DNA of 64,000 bases from Ricordea florida (lineage: Eukaryota; Cnidaria; Anthozoa; Corallimorpharia; Ricordeidae), in NCBI GenBank assembly GCA_949710005.1, contig OX453284.1, positions 1,930,001-1,994,000 on the forward strand. Direction: 5' to 3'. Below, piece after piece: positions 10,647-20,176 of this stretch. Both the position numbers and the translations under genes were made by a program. Below the pieces are notes generated by a model. It saw only the letters and a program-made list of their open reading frames with translations. It searched no databases and was not told the DNA's origin. Position 1 is the first letter of the stretch; every line of letters begins with the position of its first letter.

Positions 10647-12475
10647 ATGGCGTCCGACGGAGCCGGTGGAAGTGACAAAAATCCTGAAGATAAGGCCCTG
10701 AATAAATTTTTCGATGAACTGCTTGCTGCAAGTTAAAAATCTTGTCGGAATGATTTCCGCACAGGTCCCTACTTCATTATGCATGCTTTAGTTCAATTGT
10801 CTTGGAAAGTGCGCGTGCAAACATTTCTTGTACGGCTACAGCATGCATAACGAAGTAGGGACCTGTGCGGAAATCTTACCGATACGAGTTGTGATTTCTT
10901 CAACAGATGTAGGCGATGAAGATGAAGCCAATGAAGCGAGAAAACCAACGCTTACCAGTACACCGGTACAGTCAAAGGCTCGCCGAAAACTAGCGGGTAA
11001 GATTTCCTCACAGGTCCCTACTTCATTATGCATGCTGTAGTTGAATTGTCTTGGGAAGTGCGCGTGCAAACATTTCTTGTACGGCTACTAGCGTGACACT
11101 TTGGCAGTGTTCGTGTTGACCATGATGCACACAGCCCAAGAGGGGAGAAACGTGACCTCACGCCTGGTTCAAAGGAACATTATGGTCAACCAAAGAGCGA
11201 CTCATGGCTCGTGTACGACGAACTGACTGACGCCAATACATCGCAGCAAAGGTAACAGTGGACACAGAGGAACAAAGGAACAGTAGAACAGTGGAACAGT
11301 AGGCAAAGAGGAAAACCAGGCACAGAGGAACAGCAGGATTAGAGGAACAGTAGGAACAGAGGAACAGCAGACACAGAGGAACAGTAGACACACAGGAACA
11401 GTAGACACAGAGGAACAGTAGGAACAGATGAACAGTAGGAAGAGTAGGCACAGAGGAACAGAGCAACAGCAGGAACAGTAAACACGGAGGAACAGATGAA
11501 CAGAAAACACAAAGGAACAGTAGGCATAGAGGAACAGTAGGAACAGAGAAACAGTAGACACAGAGGAACAGTAGACACAGAGGAACAGCAGGCACAGAGG
11601 AACAGCAGGCATTGAGGAAAAGGGGAACAAAAGAACAGAGGAACAGTAGGTACAGAGAGATACAGGAACAGAGGAATGGCAGGCACACAGGAACAGCAGG
11701 TGCTGAGGAGCAGGGGAACACCAGAAATGAAACAGCGTTTGCAAAGAAAGCATAACTGCGAAAGCTGGCAATTAACCGTGGAGATGGGGAAAGAATGTAA
11801 TTGCCATGTAAACTGCACTTCAAAGCACACAAGATTTATTGGCATTAAATTTTTGTAGGACCATTAAGCAACAAAACTTGATGAACTCAGATAAAAAAAG
11901 ATAGAAAATCATTACGCTATTTGAACATAAAATGTTTGTTAACTGTGTTCTTGGATGTTCTCGGACATTAATTTTTGTCTATGATACGAGAAAGCGTCAT
12001 TTCTTTATAGGGATACTAATGTTTTGTATTGTTGGACTATTACAAAAAATGAGAGATTGAGGGAGTTCAACATAAAAGGTCAATCCACTAAGGTGTGGAG
12101 TCTGGTGTCTTCACTTGAGCATTTACAGTATTCTAATTTGAACAGTTCTTTATAGACAGGCAGTGATAATTCTAACTAGGCCTGTTTTGGGAGAAAAACA
12201 AAATTCTTCTAGGAATCTGGGCTTTGCCGGGAAACGGGACACTCGGGAAATTTTCTGGGAAATATGTCACAGTGCTGAGATACTAGAAAAAACTGGAAAA
12301 CATCCTCAAACTTCTAACTGTCCACTTGAAAGCAATGTGGGTTGTTAGGCAAGCTCTTGAAGGTCATGAAGCATTTAATGTGCATCCACGAACACGCTAT
12401 ACAGGGCAGGATCCTTTCCCTGACCAGCTGAAGGGCATGTGGTATTGCTTAACCCTTTCACTCCCAAGAGTGACT

Positions 12476-12520
<45 letters not shown>

Positions 12521-12589
12521 ATGGAGACCCCTTGGGAGTGAAAGGGTTAAAAACTATCTCCCTTAACCCTTTCACTCCCAAGAGTGACT

Positions 12590-12634
<45 letters not shown>

Positions 12635-12703
12635 ATGGAGACCCCTTGGGAGTGAAAGGGTTAAAAACTATCTCCCTTAACCCTTTCACTCCCAAGAGTG
12701 ACT

Positions 12704-12748
<45 letters not shown>

Positions 12749-12817
12749 ATGGAGACCCCTTGGGAGTGAAAGGGTTAAAAACTATCTCCCTTAACCCTTT
12801 CACTCCCAAGAGTGACT

Positions 12818-12862
<45 letters not shown>

Positions 12863-13180
12863 ATGGAGACCCCTTGGGAGTGAAAGGGTTAAGAGAGAAG
12901 TTATTCCAGCCACAGTCAAGTGAAGATACAAATGCTATCCACAAAATTACAATGGTGGCGAAGTCTTTGGCAAAGTTCCAATGACCTTGGTGAATTTGTT
13001 GCAGAAAGGCCAAGAAAACTCAAGCAGAATTTTGGCCAAAAGTTGTTTAGCACTTTTCATGTTTGGTCAGAAAATACGGGTACAACAAATGAAGTTACGG
13101 AGGAGAAGAAAATGAGTAGAGAACAAACTATGTTTGATTCACAAAAATTTTTAAATAATAAGGATGTACTATACATGTAG
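10647..13180 (+). CDS. Unrecognised host gene, multi-exon model
   Basis: Model built from splice signals and open frames, not homology. Exon 1 is 10647-10731 (MASDGAGGSDKNPEDKALNK..., donor A|GTTAAA). Exon 2 is 10907-10996 (acceptor TTCTTCAACAG, donor GGTAAG). Exon 3 is about 11143-11251 (donor AAAG|GTAACA). Exon 4 starts at 12011 (acceptor TTTCTTTATAG, DTNVLYCWTITKNERLREFN) and ends at 12092 or 12127. Exon 5 is 12287-12441 (MWVVRQALEGHEAFNVHPRT). The last exon is 12916-13180, ending in TAG. Phases agree across junctions 1-2, 2-3, 3-4 and 5-6. The 4-5 junction fits only if a weak donor at 12092 is used. The N-terminus is acidic and polar; the C-terminus is basic and ends DVLYM. No domain is recognised. 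Introns are loaded with MITEs and satellites. An ATTAAA poly(A)-like signal lies near 13278. Confidence 0.5.
10752..10875. mobile_element. Palindromic MITE, family A, copy 1
   Basis: A 124-bp element with about 30-bp inverted ends: GATTTCCGCACAGGTCCCTA.. at the left, its complement ending at 10875. It lies in intron 1 of the 10.6-kb gene. Copies of the same family occur at 11001-11090 (right end missing) and 30461-30605. There is no ORF; it is non-autonomous. Confidence 0.8.
11001..11090. mobile_element. Palindromic MITE, family A, truncated copy 2
   Basis: It starts GATTTCCTCACAGGTCCCTA and follows copy 1 through CTTGTACGGCTAC, then stops before the right inverted end. It abuts the donor site of exon 2 of the 10.6-kb gene. 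Confidence 0.75.
11252..11720. repeat. Degenerate purine-rich minisatellite (GGAACAGTAGACACA-type)
   Basis: An irregular array of units such as GAGGAACAGTAGACACA repeated across about 470 bp in intron 3 of the 10.6-kb gene. Because the unit is stop-poor, long frames open on the minus strand and translate to Leu/Cys/Ser/Val-rich low-complexity sequence. These are not genes. Confidence 0.85.
12449..12892. repeat. Four head-to-tail copies of an inverted-repeat element, 114-bp period
   Basis: Units begin at 12451, 12565, 12679 and 12793 (AACCCTTTCACTCCCAAGAG). Each unit ends in the inverted complement (CTTGGGAGTGAAAGGGTT), so each is itself a small inverted-repeat element. The four copies look essentially identical, indicating recent tandem amplification. 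Since 114 is a multiple of three, a 181-codon frame runs through the array; it is a repeat artefact. The array sits in the last intron of the 10.6-kb gene. Confidence 0.9.
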
Positions 13181-13904
13181 ATTGGACTTTTTATCCGCCT
13201 CAACTTTGTCATTGTTACTTCTATTGTTTGAGATGGATGCATTCAGTTGACCATTTTCCTGGACCTAGAATGCTTCATAATTAAATAATAAGTGTTTCTG
13301 TCAGATCCTAGATAAAACACCAAAATGATTAATTTGTGATTTGTCAGAGATGAGCACACCCATTGATTACTTGCCTTGGCCTTTGGCAAAAAAATTAATA
13401 ATGTTGATTTCAGTATGAGACTGGTAAATCATGATACTTTGCGATAAATCAGTTCAATGATAATGTTTTGCTCTAGTGTGAAAATGGAAGATTGGAAAAT
13501 GAAAACCATGATGATCAAAATATTAATGATAAGAGAACATGAGCAGAATACTGCATTATTTGCTGCAAAACACAGCTGGATTATTATTACTATCAAGAAT
13601 TATTGTGAATAATGAGTTCAGTTGTTCAATATGAACATTGGGTGTACAAGAGGATAAAGAGTTAGGGTGGGCCTTAGGGACATTAACATGCCAAAGTTAA
13701 AAATAAATCTATTCACTGGTCGAGCTGAAGATTGGTCAATCTGAGAAAATTAACCAGTCTTTTTAAGTCCACTAAAAGCTGGGTATTTGCTTGTTTTGTT
13801 TAGTTTACATTTGGATATCAGCTGTCTGATTTTACCTTCAATTAATAATAAATATTTTTACTACCAGAAGTTAAGGGTACAATCAGCCTTCTCACAACAA
13901 AATG
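13181..13904. other. AT-rich stretch without a supported gene
   Basis: This is 3' flank of the plus-strand 10.6-kb gene, converging on the minus-strand RecQ-like copy. Only short random frames and AT-rich sequence were seen. Confidence 0.5.
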
Positions 13905-14876
13905 TCAATTAAACAAAACAAGCAATTTTTTTTTCAATTTTCCTATTAATTCACTTGCAGGATTACTTGCTAGGTTTAGGTGCTTATAGAAGTAAAATTT
14001 AATTTCTCCATTCAAAAGTTTCTGAGCATTGGCTCTTTTAAGAATATGGGGTGTTAAACTGTTTTCATTAACAGGTGGCAGCTGTTTGACAAAGATACCC
14101 TCTGAAATCAAAAATTTAATTAACTCCTGCAGTTCTTGCTCACTGAATTTATTTTTCCCCATTGCATACTCTATAACGTTGTGAAATCTATTATTGATAA
14201 CTGGTTTAGCTTTTGATTCTCGAAAAGTCAACATCGAAAACAGTGCACTTACTTGCCAAGTTGCCAACTCCATCAAAGTAGGTAACAATCTATTTCCTTT
14301 TGCATACTGGGGTAATGCAATACTTAACAATGTCATTAAATCCATTCAGACAAATGCTCTTTCTGTCAGTGTCAGGGAGAGAAGAAATGTTGCGGAGATA
14401 TTTTGTTCTTTCTTCAAATCGAAAATAAATGTAGCATTGGCATCAATTCCATCTCTATCAGCAAAGCCTGATTCCTGCACATAGCTTTCTAGATCCTTTG
14501 GGACACTGTTGTGAATGACAAATCGAAAATTGGGCTTGTCAATACCCATTCCAAATACAACTGCTGCACACATAACATGGGCCCCTCCAGATTTCCAACT
14601 TTCCACATTTTGCTGTTTGTCAAATACATCCATGCCAGCAGGGAAGCAGACTGCATTTATACCTGCAACTTTTAAGCAGTATGCAACATCAACAATGTCA
14701 CTCCTTTCAACACAGTAGACAATCCACACTCTCCTATGAACTCCTTTTTAATAAGTTCTACCAAAGCATCTTTTCCATCAGACTTCTTATCCAAAACATG
14801 GTACGATAGATTGGGATGATTTGAACATTGTCTCATGACAACAGTGTCTGCTGGCAGCCTTAAACTCTTCAGGATT
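13905..14876 (-). pseudogene. RecQ-family helicase copy, C-terminal half (pseudogene)
   Basis: This is the downstream half of a minus-strand RecQ-like helicase. From 14876 leftward it reads LKSLRLPADTVVMRQCSNHP, then the second RecA-like lobe with VYCVERSDIVDVAYCLKVAG (motif IV), VVFGMGIDKPNFRFVIHNSV (motif V) and QESGFADRDG at the place of the canonical Q..GRxGRDG motif VI, whose arginine finger is lost. The end is an RQC/winged-helix-like stretch (ELQELIKFLISEGIFVKQLP). Frame changes occur near 14730 and 14345, so one continuous protein cannot be read. The other half lies at 29721-30304, separated by the Polinton insertion. Confidence 0.8.
14872..14876. repeat. Left target-site duplication of the Polinton (GGATT)
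   Basis: GGATT precedes the left terminal repeat and recurs at 29721-29725 directly after the right one. Counting it once, the RecQ reading frame runs straight through the junction (..WTEDAI to LKSLRLP..), which confirms the duplication. Five bp is one fewer than the 6 bp usual for Polintons. Confidence 0.85.
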
Positions 14877-15103
14877 AGTAGTAAGGAATCACCGATCCTT
14901 GGACACAGAGAAATTATCAGGGATTTTATACGGGGAATTGGTAAAAAAGATTTCATGCACGGTTATTTATCAGAGAAATTATCAGGGATTTTATACGGGG
15001 GATGCTAGCAAAAATTGAAGAATGCTTAATAAAAATTTGAAAAGTGATTTAAAGATTTGTGTACACATAGAAAAATATGGAACAACAAACCGTGAGAGAA
15101 TTG
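14877..15103 (+). repeat. Left terminal inverted repeat (227 bp)
   Basis: It matches the reverse complement of 29494-29720 base for base as read. It contains two copies of a 30-bp direct repeat (14906-14935 and 14971-15000, core AATTATCAGGGATTTTATAC), a TTTAAAG motif at 15048-15054, and the start codon plus the first nine codons of PolB. Confidence 0.93.
15046..15058 (+). promoter_or_regulatory. TTTAAAG promoter-like motif in the terminal repeat
   Basis: GATTTAAAGATTT lies 18 nt before the PolB ATG. Because it is in the inverted repeat, the same motif precedes the minus-strand gene at the other end (29539-29551). The same core recurs upstream of most internal genes, so a shared viral promoter element is inferred. 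Confidence 0.55.
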
Positions 15104-18100
15104 GAACGTTTAACAGTGGTAGAATTAAGAGTTATTGCAAGAGAGTTGCATATTCCAAGATATTCTAGAATGCGTAAAGATGTACTCATACAAGCTATAA
15201 TACAAGCACAAAGACCCACCCCAAAACCTATAAAAAATATACCAAACCAGCCACAAAGACCTATCCCAGCACCTAGAAAAAATATACCAAACCAGCCACA
15301 AAGACCCACCCCAAAACCTAGAAAAAATATACCAAACCAGCCACAAAGACCTATCCCAGCCCCTAGAAAAAATATCCCAAACCAACCGAATGAACTGATA
15401 CCTGAGATTGGTGTTCCCATTCTCAAACCTTATAAAACCACATCCAATTTTAAAATATTTAAACATTTGGCAAGAAGAGTCATCAAAACGCAAAATAAAA
15501 ATATTAGTAAGTTGGTAGATTTGGTAAAACCTTATATCCCAGAACCAGTAAAAAAGAATGTAAAAAAACTAGCTAAAAGTCTGAAGGAAAATTTTAAAAG
15601 AATATTGAATCCTACTACTGCTACTACTACTCTTCCTCCTCCTACTTCTACTACTCCTACTACTACTCCTCCTCCTACTCCTACTACTCCTACTACTACT
15701 CCTCCTCCTACTCCTCCTCCTAATACCTATACTCCAAAAGAAATAGAAACAGCGTTGAATGGGTATCTGAAAACCTACAGGATAGATGGAAAGAAAGGGT
15801 ATGGTTCAAAGACATTTATCAATAAAATCAAACCAAAAGTTATAGATCTAATTAATCAACAAAAGAAGCCTATCAAAACTAAGTTCATCTTTACCTGTAA
15901 ATTCATAAAAAAGAATCCTGCTACTGGCCGGATTGATGAAAATTCAGGACACTTTCATTCACATGTAGAAATCATAACGAAGTCAACTGATTTTTCTGAC
16001 TTATTCAATACTATGACAAATCGTCTACTTGAATTGATTGAGCAGTTTCAAAATCAAGGTTCTGGTTGGCAATTTGACCGAGCGGAATACTTTGATATAC
16101 ACATCAACCCTTGGGAACCTCTTTCTGGAAGTTCCTATATTCCACTACCATCAAAATTAGCAACAAAGAAGGCAATTATAAATGTTAAGAATGAGAATGA
16201 TCATGAGTGTTTCAAGTGGGCAGTAACCTCAGCTGAATATACACAAGATGTTCATTCAGAGAGACTAAATAAACAAATGAGAGAAAACTCTAATAAGTTC
16301 GACTGGTCAGGAATAGAGTTCCCCGTTGAATGGAAACATATTGATAAGTTCGAAAAGCAAAATCCCTACTATACGATTAACGTCCATGGATTTGATGAAG
16401 ATAAAGGTGAATTATACCCTCTAAGAATAAGTAAGAAACAAAGAGGTTATTTGATCGACTTACTTCTAATATCTAATGATGAAACAAATCACTACTGTTG
16501 GATAAAGAATATGAGTAGACTTTTATCCTCTCAAGTCAGTAATAGTCAACACAAACGTGAATTTTGTCGCAGATGTTTCAACTCATTCCTAACAAAAGAA
16601 TCATTGGAAAAACATATTGAATACTGTAACTCAAACGAAGCAGTTAAGATTGTTATGTCTGAAGATAAAGATGGTAATCCTAAGTATATTAAATTCAATA
16701 ATTATAACAGAAAAATGCGTGTACCATTTGTTGTATATGCAGACTTTGAGTGCAATACAGAGAAAATACACACCTGCTCTCCAGATGAAAGTAAAAGCTT
16801 TACTAAACAATATCAGAAGCACAAACCATCTGGATTCTGCTTTCTAATAAAGTGCTTTGACGATAACATATACAAACCCAAACTTATACGATACACTGCT
16901 AAATCCCCAGACGAAGATATAGCACAGATATTTGTAAATAAATTAGAGTCAAAAATTAAGAAAATTTATAACAAGATTATCAAATGTAATAACTCAAAAT
17001 TCTATGAGAAGGTGGAGGATATGTCAGAAATGGATAAAAAAGACTATAAAAATGCTACTCACTGTCATATATGTGAGGGTGAATTGGGGAAAGATAAGGT
17101 ATTAGACCACTGTCACCTTACAGGAAAGTATAGAGGAGCAGCTCATAATGAATGCAACTTAAATTACAAGATTCCAAATTTCTTCCCAGTTATCTTTCAC
17201 AACCTATCTGGATATGACTCTCATCTTTTTATCAAGAATCTTGGTATATCAGAAGGTAAAATAGACTGCATACCTAATAATGAGGAAAAATATATTTCTT
17301 TCAAAAAACAGATTGTAGTTGATATTACCTTTAAAAAAGAAGGTGAGCTGCATTATGTTAAGAGAGATATAAGATTCATAGATTCATTTAAATTTATGGC
17401 AACAAGTCTAGATAAATTAGTAACTAATCTACCAAAAGAATCTTTCAAAAACTTAAATATTTACTATAAAGGTGAGAAATTAGAGTTATTGTTGAGAAAG
17501 GGTGTATTTCCATATGATTGGTTTGATGGATTTGATAAACTAAACGAAACCCAACTTCCACCAAAGGAGGCATTCTATTCAAAACTAAACGATGAAGATA
17601 TAACAGAAGATAACTACCAACATGCTAAAAAGGTATGGGAAACCTTCAATATGAAAACAATGAGGGAATATCACGACCTATATCTTAAGTCAGATGTACT
17701 ACTTTTAGCGGATGTATTCGAGAACTTTAGAGATGTTTGTCAAAAGAATTATAACCTTGACCCTGCTTGGTATTATACAGCACCTGGACTAGCTTGGGAT
17801 GCAGCATTAAAGTTAACGAAAGTGAATTTGGAGTTGCTAAATGACATCGACATGCTACTTATGTTTGAGAAAGGAATTCGAGGAGGTGTAGCTACAATCT
17901 CTAATAGATATGGTAAAGCTAACAACCCATACATGAACGAATATGATCCAAAACAACCTAAAAAGTATATTGCATATCTCGACGCAAACAATCTATATGG
18001 TGGGGGAATGAGTAAACCACTACCTACTCACGGTTTTAGATGGATGACTGATCAAGAGATTAAAAACTGGAAAAATATTCCATGCATACTAGAGGTTGAT

Positions 18101-19204
18101 TTAGAATATCCTCATCACCTTCATGACTTGCATAATGATTATCCTCTAGCTCCAGAGAGACTTGTAGTTAATAAGGTTGAGAAATTAATCCCAAACCTCT
18201 ACGATAAGGTAAAGTATGTTGTTCACCACGAGGCACTGAAAGTTTATGAAAGTCTAGGATTAAAAGTAACTAAGATTCATAAGGGTATTACATTTGAAGA
18301 GTCAGCTTGGTTAAAACCATACATCGACTTGAATACAAACCTCAGAGCTAAAGCAACCAACGATTTTGAAAAAGATTTCTTCAAGCTGATGAATAACTCT
18401 GTCTTTGGGAAAACAATGGAAAACATTAGAAAAAGGGTAGATGTACGATTGGTTACAAATAAAAAAGATGCGAAAAAATTAATATCAAAACCTAACTTTC
18501 AACATAGTACTATCTTTTGTGAAAATCTGGTTGCAATACACATGAAGAAAACAAAAATAAAATTCAATAAGCCTGTTTACTTAGGTATGTGCATTCTAGA
18601 TTTAAGTAAAACAATAATGTACAAATTTCACTATGATTATATCAAACCTAAATATGATGAAAAGGCTAAATTGTTGTTCACAGATACAGATAGTCTTGCA
18701 TATGAGATAGAAACAGATGATTTCTATAAGGATATCAGTCCAGATGTGAGAGAAATGTTTGATACTAGTAATTATCCTAAAAACCACCCATCAGGTATCG
18801 AGACTGGTGTGAATAAGAAAGTCATCAATATGTTTAAGGATGAAGCTGGTGGTAAACAGATAGCTGAATTTGTAGGTCTACGAGCCAAGCTATACTCCTA
18901 CAGGATGGATAATGGAGAAGAGATAAAAAAGGACAAAGGGGTAAAGTCATCAGTCGTTGAGAAAACCATCAGTTTCGATAATTACAGGGATTGTCTATTC
19001 AATAAAAAACCTCAGATGAGAAAGATGAATGTAATAAGAAGCCACTTGCATGATGTTTATACTGAAACTGTTAATAAAGTTGCACTATCTGCCGATGATG
19101 ATAAGAGAATCATTTGTGAAGATGGAATACATACTTTTGCCTACGGACATCATCGTTTCAAAACAGAATTGGGTGGGAGTTCTGTATCGTCGGGTACAAC
19201 CTGA
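15077..19204 (+). CDS. Protein-primed DNA polymerase B (1375 aa)
   Basis: The replicative polymerase of the Polinton, expected to copy the linear element from a terminal protein primer. Residues about 8-43 resemble a SAP-type DNA-binding helix pair (LERLTVVELRVIARELHIPR). Four Pro-rich repeats follow (NIPNQPQRP), then a basic stretch and a Thr/Pro linker (about 176-215). CRRCFNSFLTKESLEKHIEYC (about 497) is a zinc-finger-like pair. Exonuclease motifs are VYADFEC (about 552) and NLSGYDSHLF (about 709). Between them lies an HNH/endonuclease VII-like insert (CHICEG..DHCHLTGKYRG..CN, 663-695). Polymerase motifs are YLDANNLYGG (A, about 966), NNSVFGKTMEN (B, about 1106) and FTDTDSLAYE (C, about 1202). 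All catalytic acids are present. The first nine codons lie in the terminal repeat. The 3' end overlaps the convergent integrase gene by 55 bp. Confidence 0.95.
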   Translation: MEQQTVRELERLTVVELRVIARELHIPRYSRMRKDVLIQAIIQAQRPTPKPIKNIPNQPQRPIPAPRKNIPNQPQRPTPKPRKNIPNQPQRPIPAPRKNIPNQPNELIPEIGVPILKPYKTTSNFKIFKHLARRVIKTQNKNISKLVDLVKPYIPEPVKKNVKKLAKSLKENFKRILNPTTATTTLPPPTSTTPTTTPPPTPTTPTTTPPPTPPPNTYTPKEIETALNGYLKTYRIDGKKGYGSKTFINKIKPKVIDLINQQKKPIKTKFIFTCKFIKKNPATGRIDENSGHFHSHVEIITKSTDFSDLFNTMTNRLLELIEQFQNQGSGWQFDRAEYFDIHINPWEPLSGSSYIPLPSKLATKKAIINVKNENDHECFKWAVTSAEYTQDVHSERLNKQMRENSNKFDWSGIEFPVEWKHIDKFEKQNPYYTINVHGFDEDKGELYPLRISKKQRGYLIDLLLISNDETNHYCWIKNMSRLLSSQVSNSQHKREFCRRCFNSFLTKESLEKHIEYCNSNEAVKIVMSEDKDGNPKYIKFNNYNRKMRVPFVVYADFECNTEKIHTCSPDESKSFTKQYQKHKPSGFCFLIKCFDDNIYKPKLIRYTAKSPDEDIAQIFVNKLESKIKKIYNKIIKCNNSKFYEKVEDMSEMDKKDYKNATHCHICEGELGKDKVLDHCHLTGKYRGAAHNECNLNYKIPNFFPVIFHNLSGYDSHLFIKNLGISEGKIDCIPNNEEKYISFKKQIVVDITFKKEGELHYVKRDIRFIDSFKFMATSLDKLVTNLPKESFKNLNIYYKGEKLELLLRKGVFPYDWFDGFDKLNETQLPPKEAFYSKLNDEDITEDNYQHAKKVWETFNMKTMREYHDLYLKSDVLLLADVFENFRDVCQKNYNLDPAWYYTAPGLAWDAALKLTKVNLELLNDIDMLLMFEKGIRGGVATISNRYGKANNPYMNEYDPKQPKKYIAYLDANNLYGGGMSKPLPTHGFRWMTDQEIKNWKNIPCILEVDLEYPHHLHDLHNDYPLAPERLVVNKVEKLIPNLYDKVKYVVHHEALKVYESLGLKVTKIHKGITFEESAWLKPYIDLNTNLRAKATNDFEKDFFKLMNNSVFGKTMENIRKRVDVRLVTNKKDAKKLISKPNFQHSTIFCENLVAIHMKKTKIKFNKPVYLGMCILDLSKTIMYKFHYDYIKPKYDEKAKLLFTDTDSLAYEIETDDFYKDISPDVREMFDTSNYPKNHPSGIETGVNKKVINMFKDEAGGKQIAEFVGLRAKLYSYRMDNGEEIKKDKGVKSSVVEKTISFDNYRDCLFNKKPQMRKMNVIRSHLHDVYTETVNKVALSADDDKRIICEDGIHTFAYGHHRFKTELGGSSVSSGTT

Positions 19205-20127
19205 AGTTCTTCCATCACAAAACCACGCCTCGGTCCATCTAGTAAATAATACAACACTGGCTGATTGGATGAAACCACACTACGTGATATATCATAAACC
19301 TGAATACTCCAAATGGGATCCGTAGCTCGTCTTCGTTCACCACCCTCAAGTTCACCCGGAGCGAGTAAGTATCTAACCCTGACCCCAATCGGAAGCCTCA
19401 CCTCATCATATCCAACAACTCGCTTATATTTTGGAGGATCAATATCAACCTCTTTAAGTTTTATAGCTTTCTCAGGCTCTTCACCAGTTATTCTAGTTGG
19501 AACACTATTCAAAGTTTTCAAAATGGCGGGTAATGGTTTTACCCATACTCTAGATCGATCATCACTAATCATTTCTTGTGCATATTGATGACTAAATAGT
19601 TTTTCTGATAATGTTCTATTTGCTCTTTCAACAAATGCTTGAGCTCTATGGTTTCCAGCTTCAGACCTTTGTATGTTTACATTATATTTATTCATAAGTT
19701 TTGTTACATCTCCCATAAATTCTTTACCTGGATCGACAATTAATGTTTTAGGATATTTTAACTTTCGAGAGTAAATATTACTAAAGGCTTTGGATATCTC
19801 ATGACTTTCTTTTGAGGTTAATGGTTCAGCATCTTTGTATCGACTAGCTATATCAATCACAACCAGAGCATATCGATAAGTCTTTCTTCCAACTCTATCA
19901 TGTGGTAAAAATAATAAATCTGCTTGGTGAATCTGATTAGGTTTATCCACAGTCCAGTGCGGTCTAGGGATATATTTTGGAGCTGGTAGATAGATTTGCC
20001 ATAGAGCCTGTTTCTTAAGCCATCTTTTAGCATCATCTTCACTAACTTTTGCTTTTTCAGCTAATTTTGAAATTGCAGAATATCCTTTCCAATATCCATA
20101 AGTTGAATAATATATTTTTGATAACAT
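19150..20127 (-). CDS. rve-family (retroviral-type) integrase (325 aa)
   Basis: A DDE transposase/integrase expected to insert the linear element into the genome. The catalytic triad reads D70 (HQADLLFL), D132 (IVDPGKEF) and E167 (AFVERANRTL), with 34 residues between the last two. The N-terminal region is helical and basic (KAKVSEDDAKRWLKKQALW). The C-terminal part (VGYDEVRLPIGVRVRYLLAP and on) looks like a beta-rich SH3-like DNA-binding domain. No chromodomain is evident. It is transcribed opposite to its neighbours: its 3' end overlaps the PolB 3' end by 55 bp, and its start is only 49 bp from the capsid-like gene start, so the two probably share a divergent promoter around 20142-20148. 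Confidence 0.93.
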   Translation of the reverse strand: MLSKIYYSTYGYWKGYSAISKLAEKAKVSEDDAKRWLKKQALWQIYLPAPKYIPRPHWTVDKPNQIHQADLLFLPHDRVGRKTYRYALVVIDIASRYKDAEPLTSKESHEISKAFSNIYSRKLKYPKTLIVDPGKEFMGDVTKLMNKYNVNIQRSEAGNHRAQAFVERANRTLSEKLFSHQYAQEMISDDRSRVWVKPLPAILKTLNSVPTRITGEEPEKAIKLKEVDIDPPKYKRVVGYDEVRLPIGVRVRYLLAPGELEGGERRRATDPIWSIQVYDISRSVVSSNQPVLYYLLDGPRRGFVMEELQVVPDDTELPPNSVLKR

Positions 20128-20176
20128 GTTTCCGTTACTAATTTAAAGAATATTCTACCTATCCTTAAAATAAAAT

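Noticed and set aside
11158-11845. Three overlapping minus-strand ORFs rich in Leu, Cys, Ser and Val
   Set aside because: Low-complexity translations of the purine-rich minisatellite; no domain and no splice context.
12449-12892. CRISPR-like array
   Set aside because: Repeats are head-to-tail without unique spacers, each unit is a TIR element, and the context is a eukaryotic intron.
12439-12984. 181-codon ORF with four identical repeats
   Set aside because: Created by the 114-bp tandem MITE array, whose period is a multiple of three; the real coding signal is in the flanking exons.
15049-15493. Gly/Phe/Leu-rich minus-strand ORFs
   Set aside because: Antisense shadows of the proline-rich repeats of PolB.
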